A DNA stretch of 64,000 nucleotides from Gonatopus flavifemur (Eukaryota > Arthropoda > Insecta > Hymenoptera > Dryinidae), in NCBI GenBank assembly GCA_018340375.1, contig JAFFJZ010000014.1, positions 868,001 through 932,000 of the forward strand, written 5' to 3'. The notes under the pieces were generated by a model. It was not told the DNA's origin. It did not search any database and saw only the letters and a list, made by a program, of their open reading frames with translations. The position numbers and the translations under genes are program-made. The stretch's first letter is position 1, and every line of letters begins with the position of its first letter. Of this stretch, positions 10,374-20,429 are shown piece after piece.

Positions 10374-10814
10374 CTGCTTCTCAATTTCACTCAAGAAATG
10401 GGTACGATAGCTAGAGAGCTTAGGCCCGTCTGGAACGAGGAACCATTCCCCCATGTAATCCCTGAACGCAGCCACTCTTCACAAGAAATCATAGAGAAAG
10501 CCCAAGAACTAAAGATAACCAGAAACACGGGACAAACCTTAGAATCCCTAACCTACGCGACCGGAGGAGTAGCCGCTACCCTGACTACCCTAATCGCGGG
10601 GTGGGTTTTCACGCAAATCCGCAAACGCCTCCTCACAAACGTCGCAAATTGGTCCACGAGACCAGGTCCCGACGAGGAAAATGAAGATAGCGCTAACACA
10701 CAATACGCCGAAACCCAACGTGCAGAACCTGTCAACCCCAACTCTGTCCATACGACCACGATCCATAAATCAAAGCTTTTGCTCGCTCAAACATCCGTTG
10801 ACTCACTAGTCTGA
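10374..10814 (+). pseudogene. env: Envelope C-terminal part with membrane anchor
   Basis: Same frame as the main env part, directly after its TGA. A hydrophobic segment rich in A, T, L and I (about residues 55-75 counted from the ATG at 10,398) is followed by RKR, which fits a transmembrane anchor with a basic stop-transfer. A short acidic cytoplasmic tail ends at TGA 10,812-10,814. Confidence 0.75.
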
Positions 10815-10872
10815 GTCCCTCTGGTTGCATGACAACGCTAAATTCTGTTGCCTTTCGAATGTCCGTAGCATA

Positions 10873-11271
10873 ATGGAAGCAAAAATCGTCCGTTGCACGT
10901 ATTGCCAACGCCGGTGCACCACCCTCTCGATTCGAGAGCACGAACAGAAGTGCGCCAAAACACCTCACCAAGGTAGTCAACCCTCCACCAGCGCGCAATC
11001 CGGCAATCCAAGGGTGGAATCTGAAATCGTAGTGCCCCGGCCCCGGATGGTGGATGAGCAGGTCCAAACGCCGCGGAGATTTCTATTCAACCAGCCACCT
11101 CCACGCGCGAATAGAGCAACCCAAACGGACGAACTAGTGCCCATGTCACAGTCCTTGACCATGGAACAAGTAGCCATTCTGGTCAACGCCTCCGCACGTC
11201 CCTGCATGGTCACCAGCAAGACACTGAGTCGAAACCCTCAGCATCCAGCCCTGCTCCAATCCCCGACCTAG
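10873..11271 (+). CDS. Small C2HC zinc-finger ORF after env
   Basis: An ATG at 10,873 gives 132 codons. Residues 8-27 fit a C2HC finger: C-x2-C-x11-H-x3-C (CTYC...H...C). The rest is polar and probably disordered, and holds ATQTDE near residue 84 and VQTP near residue 62. TQT-type motifs resemble the short linear motif bound by dynein light chain LC8; that role is inference. I do not recognise the gene, and standard errantiviruses have nothing here that I know of. It may be an added accessory gene of this lineage, possibly reached by a spliced transcript. Confidence 0.5.
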   Translation: MEAKIVRCTYCQRRCTTLSIREHEQKCAKTPHQGSQPSTSAQSGNPRVESEIVVPRPRMVDEQVQTPRRFLFNQPPPRANRATQTDELVPMSQSLTMEQVAILVNASARPCMVTSKTLSRNPQHPALLQSPT

Positions 11272-11421
11272 ATTAAGTCCTCCTCCGGTCTATAACCTAT
11301 CTCCGTCCACGAGGTAGGTAATTGTGGACCGCTTTGCTTCTGCTTGTCTCCCGCTAGCATGGTAACAACCGAACATTGTTGAGCGGCCAAGCCAGTAATA
11401 ACACCGGTAATCCTTCTAGCA

Positions 11422-11916
11422 ATGGAAGACTACCAAAAGGAGTTATCTAATTTGGTGATAACTCAATTACGCCTGCTCGACCAGGAGCGGAAAATAAGAG
11501 CCGCGCTCCTGAAGGAGGCAACTGGACACATCCCGAGCCAGGAGTCCATGGCGACCCAGCTGCACCTTACCAACCAGGAGAGGGGAATCCGAGCGGCTTT
11601 CCTGAAAAACGCAGCGGAGTACTCACGGAGCTCCTCCGTCCAGACCCAGACGGAGCCCGTGATACTACTGACTCGGAGGCCGCCATCAAAATGGGAGGCT
11701 GCGACACAAACTGAGCCCGCGAGCCACACACCGCCCGAAGATCAGCTGGTCGAGGCCCCCTCCACTCGCAGAATCCGCCCGGGATGCTGGAGCTGCGGGG
11801 ACTTCGGTCATAACCATCGGTTCTGCCCCGCCGGACCTGCAAGAGCCCGGTTTTGCCACGGATGCGGGAGGCCTGGTTGGATTCGGCGGACCTGCCCTGA
11901 TTGCCGCGACCGCTAG
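11422..11916 (+). CDS. Zinc-knuckle ORF with tandem N-terminal repeats
   Basis: An ATG at 11,422 gives 164 codons. Residues 15-33 and 47-65 are imperfect copies of one unit (LDQERKIRAALLKEA and TNQERGIRAAFLKNA). Two TQTEP motifs (VQTQTEP and ATQTEP) lie in the middle. Near the C-terminus is a canonical Gag-type CCHC knuckle, CWSCGDFGHNHRFC (C-x2-C-x4-H-x4-C). A second knuckle follows with tryptophan in place of histidine (CHGCGRPGWIRRTC). It looks like a nucleic-acid-binding accessory protein. Together with the preceding ORF (which shares the TQT motif) it makes a two-gene 3' module. Function unknown. Confidence 0.55.
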   Translation: MEDYQKELSNLVITQLRLLDQERKIRAALLKEATGHIPSQESMATQLHLTNQERGIRAAFLKNAAEYSRSSSVQTQTEPVILLTRRPPSKWEAATQTEPASHTPPEDQLVEAPSTRRIRPGCWSCGDFGHNHRFCPAGPARARFCHGCGRPGWIRRTCPDCRDR

Positions 11917-12080
11917 AGTCCGCGGAGCCCGTCACCTCGGTCGGTTCTTCAGGCGCCATTAAATATTAAGTAAACTATAAGACCGCCACGGGTCGCGGAT
12001 CTCGCTGGCAGAGTGAGCCTCACAAGCCGCTGCGCTTCCACTCCGCTGGCGCGCCCTGGCAGCGGAATCCACTACCCGGC

Positions 12081-12088
12081 TATATAAG
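12081..12088 (+). promoter_or_regulatory. TATA-like box
   Basis: TATATAAG in a locally GC-rich context between the last ORF and the polypurine tract. It could serve an antisense or subgenomic transcript or be chance. Confidence 0.25.
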
Positions 12089-12211
12089 TTCCTGTGACGG
12101 AGGAACCCTCTACCCTCTCACCTCATACAGGAGCTTCTGCGCTCGTCGAGGCGCCGTTCGATAACCTCTCGGCGCTCGGGTGGAAGCATCCTCCTAGAAG
12201 GATGTTCCATC

Positions 12212-12223
12212 TGGGAGGGGAGG
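12212..12223 (+). other. Polypurine tract and presumed 3' LTR start
   Basis: A purine run (gggaggggagg) is followed at once by TGTCACG at 12,224. This is what is expected at the junction of the internal region with a 3' LTR beginning in TG. No matching 5' LTR was found by eye. Confidence 0.45.
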
Positions 12224-13493
12224 TGTCACGTTCGAGGAAATTTTCACACGAAATTCTTCCAAAATGCTATACAATAATTTACGATACAATTATAATTCAC
12301 CTTAAGTGAACGTGAACTTCATTTCAAAACAATTCGCCGACTGCACAGAGTTATATTTCGTTTGGAGATTTCCTTGAACGTCGATTGTGCACCGACGAGC
12401 GACGAAGCAACTCGTAACCTTTCTCTCTTTCCCTCGTGTCTGTGCCTCGGCGTGACCACACAACGGGTGCCTCTTTCTACTTTGTCACTCTTTTTCCTTT
12501 CTTCACGCCATCTTCAACCTCTTTTTTCCTCTAACGCTTATGACTTGCACGATGGCTGTCGCCGAACCAAGCTACAATAGCTATTCACATGTATGTGGGT
12601 GCATATATGTATTCATATATGTATTCGTATGCATGTGTATGTACGTGATCGCCAGAATTCTAAATTCTTATATTCCTTTCTTTTGGACACACGCTTGATT
12701 GCTCTCCGCAAAGCCACGTGCCGTGGCTTTTCATTGTCGGGGCCAACAAAATGCAGGCCTCAGCAGCGATAAGCCACGTACGGAGGCCCATCGGCAGGGA
12801 AATTTGACACCGGATTTCCTAGAAATCTTGGTGGCATGTTGAAGTGCTGATTAGGCTGAGAACAATCAACCTCCCACTCTTCACCATAGATTTCCTTCTT
12901 GGCCGGCGATTGCCATCAGGCAGTCAGTCTCCTCTCAACCGCGCTTGAAACCGTTCAGAAAAAGTAAGTACTCTTTCTCTCTCCCTCTCACTGGGGTGTT
13001 GTCCCTCATGAGTGAGGATGCCGGCGCTACAAAAGCTCCACCAGGGGTTTATACCTTCTCCTGGTGGAAATCCAAGAAGTGAACTCGTATATCCACCCTT
13101 CGAGCGATGAAGGGATTAGCGAAAAAGGAAAAGCTCAGGGCTCTTCTGATGGTGTCGGTCTATTCCTCCGCACTCATGGGTGCCATCGCTCCCGCGAGGG
13201 ATCGAGAAAGAGAGAGAAACTCAAGAAATAGTTCAGTGTGTGAGTGTGTTGGTTTCATTTTAGTTCTCACCCACAAAAAGGAATTGGACAAGGCCTACAC
13301 CCCAAATGAAGAGATTAATAGTAATAACGAACAATTTTCAATGAATCAACAAGTACCATAAAACAAGAGCCATACCAGCTCGCAGAACGGTGAGTGAAAC
13401 TCTTTTCTATAGCTCTCCTTCTTCCTTCCTTCTTATTTCGCTCCTTCTCGATACTCCATTTTTCTTCTTCCGTCATATACATATATATATATA
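12224..13493. other. Presumed 3' LTR and downstream spacer; no gene seen
   Basis: Begins with TGTCACG after the polypurine tract. It holds pyrimidine-rich stretches (about 12,420-12,530), a degenerate TATG/CATG-rich run (12,585-12,650) and only short frames without recognisable domains. The LTR's right edge is not visible. The last bases (13,480-13,493) are an AT dinucleotide run that served as target for the next transposon. Confidence 0.4.
12710..12730. other. Perfect nine-base hairpin
   Basis: AAAGCCACG, loop TGC, CGTGGCTTT. It lies within the presumed LTR region; whether it acts in RNA 3'-end formation is unknown. Confidence 0.4.
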
Positions 13494-15526
13494 CAGGGCG
13501 TCCCATTTGAAACAGGACAGCTGAATAACTCTTCAGGGAATGGAGGGGGAAAAAAATTGTTCCGATAAAAGTTGTAGGGTTCAAAGGGGGCCATAAGATG
13601 GTGAGCTTGAATTTGACCTTGAGGTCAATTTTGAGCATAATTGATGGTCAAAGTATGTTTTTCCGAATGGGAAACCCTACGTTCGACCTCAGAAATGGAA
13701 AAAGCGGCAAATTTCACGTCCGAATATGTTAACATATCAGGTCATTTAGAGGTCGTTTGGAGGTCAAAAAACCATTTTCTATGGATTTTCACGGGAAAGC
13801 CTCAAACGAGTTGTTTCTCTGACCAAAGTTATCAAAGTTAAAGTGAAACCCCACGTTTCGACCTCGAATTGAGAGTAAACAGAACTAACCTTCAGAGTTT
13901 ATTCTTCATATCAGTACGAAAATGATTATTAAGAAGTTTTCATCGTTTACGGTGTAAGTGCGTGTTCAGAATGGTTTATTCACCTAACGAATGTGTTGAT
14001 ATTTTAATGATCTTGGGTGAGTGTCGCGGAGTGTGTCAAAGAGCGTCACGATTGTACAGAGAGCGGTTTGGAGATCGGCAGCATCATCCTTCTCCAGAAG
14101 TCATTCGCCAAGTTGAAAGAAATTGTCGACAAGGAAGGATTGGTCAACGCCGAAACAATCAAGGTTTCAACTTTAACGACCCTCGATGCGTTGCTGTTTC
14201 AGCAATGATACACATGAATCCTCATGTTAGTTTACGTGATATTGAACGCGATTTGGGTATTCCACGCAGTACGGCACACAGAATTCTACAAGCTGCTCAA
14301 TATCATCCGTACCAGATCACACTGACCCAAGAATTATCTCAACAAGATATGCAGAATTGGGTTAACTTTTGCCATTGGGCTTTACAGAGGTTGAACGAAG
14401 CGCCCGATTTCTTTCGATATGTTCTTTTCAGTGATGAATCAACGTTTCAAAGCATGGCTTGTTAAATCGTTACGATAGCCACTATTGGTCAGCGCAAAAC
14501 CCGCACTGGACTCAACAAGTTGATCATCCGCATCGGTGGAGTATGAATGTTCGGTGTGGAATTCTAGACAATCAAGTGATTGGGCCGTATTTTTTTGATG
14601 GAACTGTTCACGGTCCTAATTATCTACAGTGTTCACAGAATGAATTACCAGTTCTCATGGAAGATGTGACATTAGCAACTAGGCAGAGGATGTGGTATCA
14701 GCAAGACGGTGCACCACCACACTTTGCTCGATGTGTGAGGGATTATCTAAATATCCTTTTCCCCAATCGTTGGATTGGTCGAGGTGGATTTGTACTGTGG
14801 CCGGCAAGATCTCCTGATCTCACCCCTCTAGATTTTTATTTGTGGGGTTACGTAAAAAATGTCGTTCATACCAACCGAACAACAACACCTATGGATCTAC
14901 AACAACGCATCAGATACGCAATTGCGAATATTCGTGCAGAAGTTTTTCAGTCTGTTCTTGGAAACTTCCGACGCCGGCTGGAGTTATGTATTGGAGTAAA
15001 TGGCGGTCAATTCGAACATCCCCTGCAATAAGTGTGTCTTACCCGTCAACGGATTTGTGCCATCTGTAATTATAGAACGACGAACTGGAAAAATAAATAA
15101 TTTTTCAATTATTGTTTCAAATTTGGCATTCATTATCGTTCTCAAGGTCGAATTCAAGGTCGAAACGTGGGGTTTCACTTCAACTTTGATAACTTCGGTC
15201 AGAGAAACAACTCGTTTGAGGCTTTTCCGTGAAAATCCATAGAAAATGGTTTTTCGACCTTCAAATGACCTCTAAATGACCTGACATGTTAACATATTCG
15301 GACGTAAAATTTTCCGCTCTTTCCATTTCTGAGGTCGAACGTAGGGTTTTCCGTCCGAAAAAACATACTTTGACCATCAAATATGCTCAAAATTGACCTC
15401 AAGGTCACATTCAAGGTCACCATCTTATGGCCCCCTTCGAACCCTTCAACTTTGATCTGGACAATTTTTTCCCCCTCCATTCCCTGAAGAGTTATTCAGC
15501 TGTCCTGTTTCAAATGGGACGCCCTG
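13494..15526 (+). mobile_element. DD41D Tc1/mariner transposon 1 with about 380-bp TIRs
   Basis: Starts CAGGGCGTCCCATTTGAAAC at 13,494 and ends with its reverse complement at 15,526, flanked by TA at 13,492-13,493 and 15,527-15,528. The inverted arms stay similar for roughly 380 bases (13,494-13,875 and 15,148-15,526), far longer than the roughly 30-bp TIRs of mariner. The transposase lies between them. Confidence 0.9.
13962..15031 (+). pseudogene. DD41D transposase, one frameshift
   Basis: An N-terminal helix-turn-helix region (about residues 1-120, with RDIERDLGIPRSTAHRIL) is followed by the catalytic core: FSDES (first Asp), QQDGAPPH (second Asp) and SPDLTPLDFYLWG (third Asp). Forty-one residues separate the second and third Asp, which places it in the DD41D group of Tc1/mariner. 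The frame breaks near 14,451, where one base appears to be missing between TFQS and GLLNRY. Otherwise the protein is full length and ends near FEHPLQ. Apart from the single frameshift it is well preserved, so this was a recent arrival. Confidence 0.85.
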
Positions 15527-15530
15527 TATA

Positions 15531-17562
15531 CAGGGTGGGGCATTCAAAGTGTCGCGGGCGTTTTTTCCAAAAATAAAATGAGATACGAGAAAATTTTTCG
15601 GACAAAAATTGTAGGGTATCGAGGGGGACATCCGGTGGTGGCCTTGGCTTTGACCTCAAATCTCATCTTCAAGGGCATTCTGAGGTCAACTCTTGTTTTT
15701 TGAATAGCATCTCATATTTCTTACTGCAGATTTGGATTCTAGGTCAAAAACCAAGAAACTTTTGTCTGAACCATTTTCCTGAAATCCGCAAAAATGGCGC
15801 TCTAATCGATATTGTTCCATACTGAATCTGACATTAGAATAACTCGAAAACGAAGGGTCTTGGAGGAGAATGTTTCGGACAAAAGTTGTCTGATCCCAAG
15901 GGGGACTCCTTGAACTGAAACGGAGTTGATGGGGTGAAACAGACAAAACACAACACATTTCAATCGTCTACATCACTTGGATAATTTTAATGCAGTAGAT
16001 GCTCAAAATGATGGCCTTCGACTTCAATACACATTTCAAAACGTTTTACAAAAGATTGCTGAACTCGTGCTAAAATATCTTCATTGATGCTCGCGCATGC
16101 ATTGATGATTCGTTGACGCATATTCTCAGGTGTAGTCGGTGCTTGTTGATAAACTGTATCTTTTATGTATCCCTATAAAAAAAAATCTGAAGAAGTAAGA
16201 TCCGGAGAACGGGCAGGCCAATGAACTGGTCCACGATGTCCTATCCGTCGTACAGGATAATCTCTGTCCAATATTTCTCGAGCTGTGACTGCATAATGGG
16301 ATGGCCAACCATCGTGTTGATACCACATATTCGATCGTTCCTGAATAGGTATGTCTTCAAGTAATGTTGGAAGTCCTTGATCTGAGAAATGTCTGTACTT
16401 CTCTCCATTCAGCGTATCTGCAATGAAGTACGGTCCAATTACTCGAGATCGGAAAATACCACACCAAACATTCACAGCCCATTGTCTTTGATGCTCTACT
16501 TGACGTAACCATCTTGGATTTTCTGTCGCCCAGTAATGCATATTATGTCGATTCACTTGACCATGATTGGTAAACGTCGACTCATCAGAAAATAATATGT
16601 TGATGAAGTTGTTATTGTGCATTTGCGCTAGACCCCATTGACAAAACTGTACACGATTTTCGAAATCACCACCGTGAAGGTCTTGATGCAAACAAATGTG
16701 ATACGGATGGAATTTGTGACGTTTCAGTATTCGGAGAACACTTCTTCGATAAATTCCCGAATGGAGTTCAATTTCACGAGAGCTCACGTGTGGATTATTG
16801 GCTACTGCAGCTAGTACATTAACTTCCGCATTTCCTCCGCTAACAGTTCTCATTCGATGTCGTTTTTCCCTTGTAACACTTCCCGTTTCTGAGAATAATT
16901 TTGTAATGCGTTGAAAATACCTAATGGATGGCGTTGTTCTTTCAGGAAATCGTTCTGCATACAAGTCATATGCTTGTCTGGGGTTCTTATGCACTTCACC
17001 GTGAATGTAGATCATATCGATCTTTTCAGAAACCGTGTATCGGATATCCATGATTTTCAATTTGTCATAAACCAAGTAATAATCAAATGTAACTGACAAA
17101 CTGACTTTCAAAATCGTGAATTTTCACTGAACCCCGTCGTTTGTTTACATCGCGTGAGCTCTGAATGGTGGTGATGTAGACGATTGAAATGTGTTGTGTA
17201 TTGACAACTTTTGTACGAAACATTCTTTTGCAAGACCCTTCGTTTTCGAGTTATTCGAATGTCAGATTCAAAATGGAACAATATCGATTAGAGCGCCATT
17301 TTTGCGGATTTCAGGAAAATGGTTCAGACAAAAGTTTCTTGGTTTTTGACCTAGAATCCAAATCTGCAGTAAAAAATATGAGATGCTATTTAAAAAACAA
17401 GAGTGGATCTTAGAATGCCCTTGAAGATGAGATTTGAGGTCAAAGCCAAGGCCACCATCGGATGTCCCCCTCGGTACCCTATAACTTTTGTCCGAAAAAT
17501 TTTCTCGTATCTCACTTTATTTTTGGAAAAAACGCCCGCGACACTTTGAATGCTCAATTATA
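15531..17562 (-). mobile_element. DD41D Tc1/mariner transposon 2 with about 430-bp TIRs
   Basis: Left end CAGGGTGGGGCATTC at 15,531; right arm runs to about 17,562, but its outermost 10 bases have diverged. The arms 15,531-15,975 and 17,170-17,562 are inverted copies, the right one lacking a short internal piece. The left TA is shared as TATA with transposon 1, so the two elements abut with no other DNA between them. Confidence 0.85.
15987..17051 (-). pseudogene. DD41D transposase with a single amber codon
   Basis: Met at 17,051 (MDIRYTVSEK). Helix-turn-helix region, then FSDEST, QHDGWPSH and SPDLTSSDFFL, with 41 residues between the second and third Asp. The frame is stopped by TAG at 16,173-16,175, where relatives have the tryptophan of FFLWG. 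After it the same frame continues through GYIKDTVY to a normal C-terminus at HHFEHLLH and TAA at 15,987. One nonsense change is the only visible defect. Related to transposon 1 but clearly a different subfamily. Confidence 0.85.
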
Positions 17563-18146
17563 AACGAAGTCTTATGGTCTTTCTTTGTATAAGCAATTAT
17601 TGTTAGTAACCTCGACTATTTCAAAAACATACCTAGTGAATCAAATTCCTCAACTGAAGTGATAAATTCACATTCTCTTTTCTTATCTACCTCTACCAAT
17701 CCTGAACAGGAAGGGTGTCTCGATGCCCTTTGAGGCAGAAAACCAAGTTCTATCGGTCTTACCGCTCGGGCCGATAAAATTCATCCCAGAGGCCACGCTG
17801 GACCACAGTCATACAACGATGGTTCGACGACCTCTCGTGTCGTCTCTTCCACCGTCATAACGCCCCAATTCTATCTTATGAATGATCTTCATTTCGATCC
17901 CCTTATTACCAACCAACTCCCTCTTCTCTATGTATCCATGTCTAGATTCTAAATCCTACCAAATATCTCCATAATTGTGTTTATGGTTATCTACTCCTGT
18001 TTTGTTCCTTTTTCTCCTCTCCTCTTTTTATTACCTACATATATATATATAATGATTTCCTTTTCCTTTCTTCTTTCATATATATTTTTCCCCCTCTTTC
18101 CTTTTTCTACCCTACTCTACTATCCTATTCCAAACTATCTTCATTC
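17563..18146. other. Spacer left of the minus-strand Ty3 element
   Basis: No gene seen. The 3' LTR of the Ty3-like element should lie here, but the sequence found at its presumed 5' LTR (TGTAACG at 54,570) is not visible. There is a pyrimidine-rich run at 17,990-18,170 and a TA run near 18,040. Confidence 0.4.
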
Positions 18147-18365
18147 CTATTCTTTTTCATATTCTTCAGAATGATCCGCGTGAAACATCCCTCTTCCTTC
18201 ACCGCTTCCTAATACTCCTAGTATAAATGTACCTACACCTACTCTTTCTTCTAATCTATACGGTCCCTCATATACTTCAAAAAATTTGGCGATTTTTTTT
18301 TCGTGTGCATTGGATGTATTATTTTTTGCCCTAACTGGTACCAAATCCTCTTCTTTGAGACCCAT
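18147..18365 (-). pseudogene. pol: Integrase C-terminal (GPY/F-like) domain of Ty3 element
   Basis: Contains AKFFEVYEGPYRLEERVG and a closing GMFHADH, the pattern of the Ty3/gypsy integrase C-terminal module that follows the catalytic core. Its upstream partner lies beyond 19,284, separated by an inserted element. It is truncated relative to a full domain. Confidence 0.75.
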
Positions 18366-18388
18366 TATTTCGTGTCTCTTGCCATAGA

Positions 18389-19283
18389 GGAGACCGGGGA
18401 TAGTTGACTATAGGGGTGAGTAGACCAACGGCGGAAATCTTGGTGAAAACGGAAGTGTCACGTTCTTCAACTACAGCTGAATCATTTTCTTCATTAACCG
18501 GTTCAGTTTTCAGGGATGCGAAGTCACTGTCGCGTATTGTTGGGGAGAAGTAACAAATTTTCAGTTTATGAACCATGTAAGTAAGATTTATCTACCGTAC
18601 ATGCTTTGTTGTGGCGTAGACGAACTGATTGTTAATCACTTTTCTATTGATCCAGGTATTGGTTTTATAGCTGCTCTTCATATGACATAACATTATTCTC
18701 GAGTCACTGTTGTCAGTTAGGTTTTATATGTGATCAAACAGAAAAATGACGTTTGCGGCTAGCTGACTAATTACCCGTTTCAGGGCTGGATAAGTGGTTA
18801 TCCCGTGATCCCACACTAATTGCTACATGGAAAGACCGAGTTTACCAACATTTCGAAACATGACTATGAATTTAGAGAAAAAGAGCATCACTGAAAAATT
18901 TTCCCAGTGATTTTATCAAAAAGACTAAAAGGTGATAGTTTCATGGGTATTTTTCACAGTGAAGCCTTCAGTGATGTTCCACTTCCTTGGATTGATAGTC
19001 ATTCTTCGAAATATTAATAAACTTGATCTTTCCGTATATATTCATCAACTCCCCAAGCGTATGGTCAACCAACCTCGGGCATGGGGTAGATTGACTAAGT
19101 GTAAGTCATGTTAGAAAATGAATCAAATTTGCACTACCATAGTTTTTTTTGACATTTCTATGAATAATTTCGGACAGCCTAATAGTGTCTTCATCGATTC
19201 CAGTAGTTCTCATACGCATCGGTGTTGAGGCAGAATGAATATACATATCCTTGCATTGACTTGGTCAACTATCCCCGGTCTCC
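18389..19283. mobile_element. Non-autonomous DNA element with GGAGACCGGGG termini
   Basis: Left end GGAGACCGGGGATAGTTGAC at 18,389 is the reverse complement of the right end (GTCAACTATCCCCGGTCTCC, 19,264-19,283). It interrupts the Ty3 integrase between the GPY/F part and the core. There is no transposase inside. Phrases like gggtagattgacta and ggggtgagtagacc recur internally. No clear target duplication; superfamily unknown. Confidence 0.65.
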
Positions 19284-20181
19284 CCTGTTCCTCCTTTCTT
19301 TTCTCGCCTTTCTTTCTTTTTCTCCCCTTTGCCAAAAACAATTTCGTTCCATATGAAGTTGTATCCCTGTATCTCGGTGTATGTCCTATGTATCTCTTCC
19401 ACACTCTCCTCGGTGTTTGATTCAGCTGTGATTCTATAGGCGTGAATTCCGTTGTCCCGTGCATTGCTTCGTTAATGCAATCTTGGATGATCCTAACACG
19501 ATTCATCCACGATGTATGCTTCTCACCGACGAATATCCGAAAAATCTACCTAGTTCTCGGTTCACCCTCTCTACTATGTTCTCCTGTGGGTGGCGTATCG
19601 ACGAAAAAACTAGTTGTATCCCCTCCCCTTTCAACTCTTGTCCCCATTTTTCCGCGATGAACTGCGTTCCGTGGTCGCATTGTATTTTGTCTGGTCACCG
19701 TATGTGGGAATGTAGTGCTCGGTAATTTTGTTAACTACCGAAACCGTGTTCTGATGTCTCAATGGGTACAAGATCACGAATTTTATAAATTCATTCATTG
19801 TAACTAGGATGTGCTTCATTGTAACGGACCGGAAAAATCTATCGATAGGAGTTCACGTGGTTACAGGGGCGCTATGTTTAGCATCGGTAGGTGAGGGATT
19901 TCATCGCTAATTTCAACTCTCTGACACAAATCACACGTTGTCGTTAGCTTTTCGACCCTACATGATAACTTTGAGTATGTGAAATCTTCTTCTAGTATTT
20001 CAAAACACTCCTTCGCACCTACATGCCCGTTCACCGTATGACATTCTGTGATTAACCTATCTACTACTAATGTTGATATCACTATTTTGTATGTCCCTTC
20101 TCGATGTATTTTTCTCAACACGTCCCTATCAACGATGTTGCTTCTTTCTCCATTAATCTGCTCTCCTTGCTCACCCTGCAC
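19284..20181 (-). pseudogene. pol: Integrase zinc domain and catalytic core of Ty3 element
   Basis: At 19,861-20,181 the HHCC zinc module is visible (ECHTVNGHVG, then CDLCQR). Between 19,440 and 19,750 in shifting frames come CDHGTQF (second catalytic Asp) and ENIVERVNREL (catalytic Glu), then a TPIESQL/TPRRVWKRY segment typical of the end of the core. Several frameshifts separate these blocks. Upstream it connects to an RNase H tail ending in DTLSRNP. Confidence 0.7.
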
Positions 20182-20299
20182 TCCTCTTATTTTTCCTACT
20201 ATCTTTTTGTCCTCTCTTCGTAACTTCCCAATATTTTATGAATTTTCTCGATAGTGTATTCTCTTCCATCACATTCATCACGACGGGTTGCTTCCTAGC

Positions 20300-20409
20300 G
20301 TCCGTTGACTCCTTCTCGTAACACGGATTTCGACTCAACGTGTCTGTTACTATGTTTTTCTCCGCCGGCCAGTGTGTAATATCCGTGATATCCAAGTTTT
20401 GGAAATATA
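20300..20409 (-). pseudogene. pol: RNase H C-terminal part, left of mariner insertion
   Basis: Reads ITDITHWPAEKNIVTDTLSR, the end of a Ty3 RNase H with the final catalytic Asp. It stops at the TA where mariner B is inserted; the rest of the domain resumes at 21,915. Confidence 0.8.
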
Positions 20410-20429
20410 TACTGGGTGTGTTAATATGA

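Larger units (their letters stand above)
2959..12223 (+). mobile_element. Endogenous errantivirus (insect gypsy-type, env-bearing), degraded
   Basis: Gag, aspartic protease, reverse transcriptase, RNase H, integrase and an F-like envelope follow in the order of insect errantiviruses, with a possible primer-binding site at 2959 and a polypurine tract at 12,212. Two further zinc-binding ORFs lie between env and the polypurine tract, which is unusual. The copy is broken by an RT deletion, a frame change at a C16 tract and several in-frame TGA codons, so it is a relic. The body is clearly more GC-rich than its flanks. The paired LTRs were not found, so outer limits are provisional. Confidence 0.85.

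Noticed and set aside
12081..12088. TATA box as promoter of a host gene
   Set aside because: No downstream coding region; more likely part of the retroelement or chance.
1943..12260. Similarity of ttcgaggaaa...cacgaaat at about 1945 and 12,231 as the paired LTR starts
   Set aside because: Match is only about 25 bases with gaps and does not continue on either side; not enough for an LTR pair.
15686..15958. 90-codon frame also found at 17,189-17,413
   Set aside because: It lies in the inverted arms of the DD41D element; duplicated because the TIR is duplicated, not because it is a gene.
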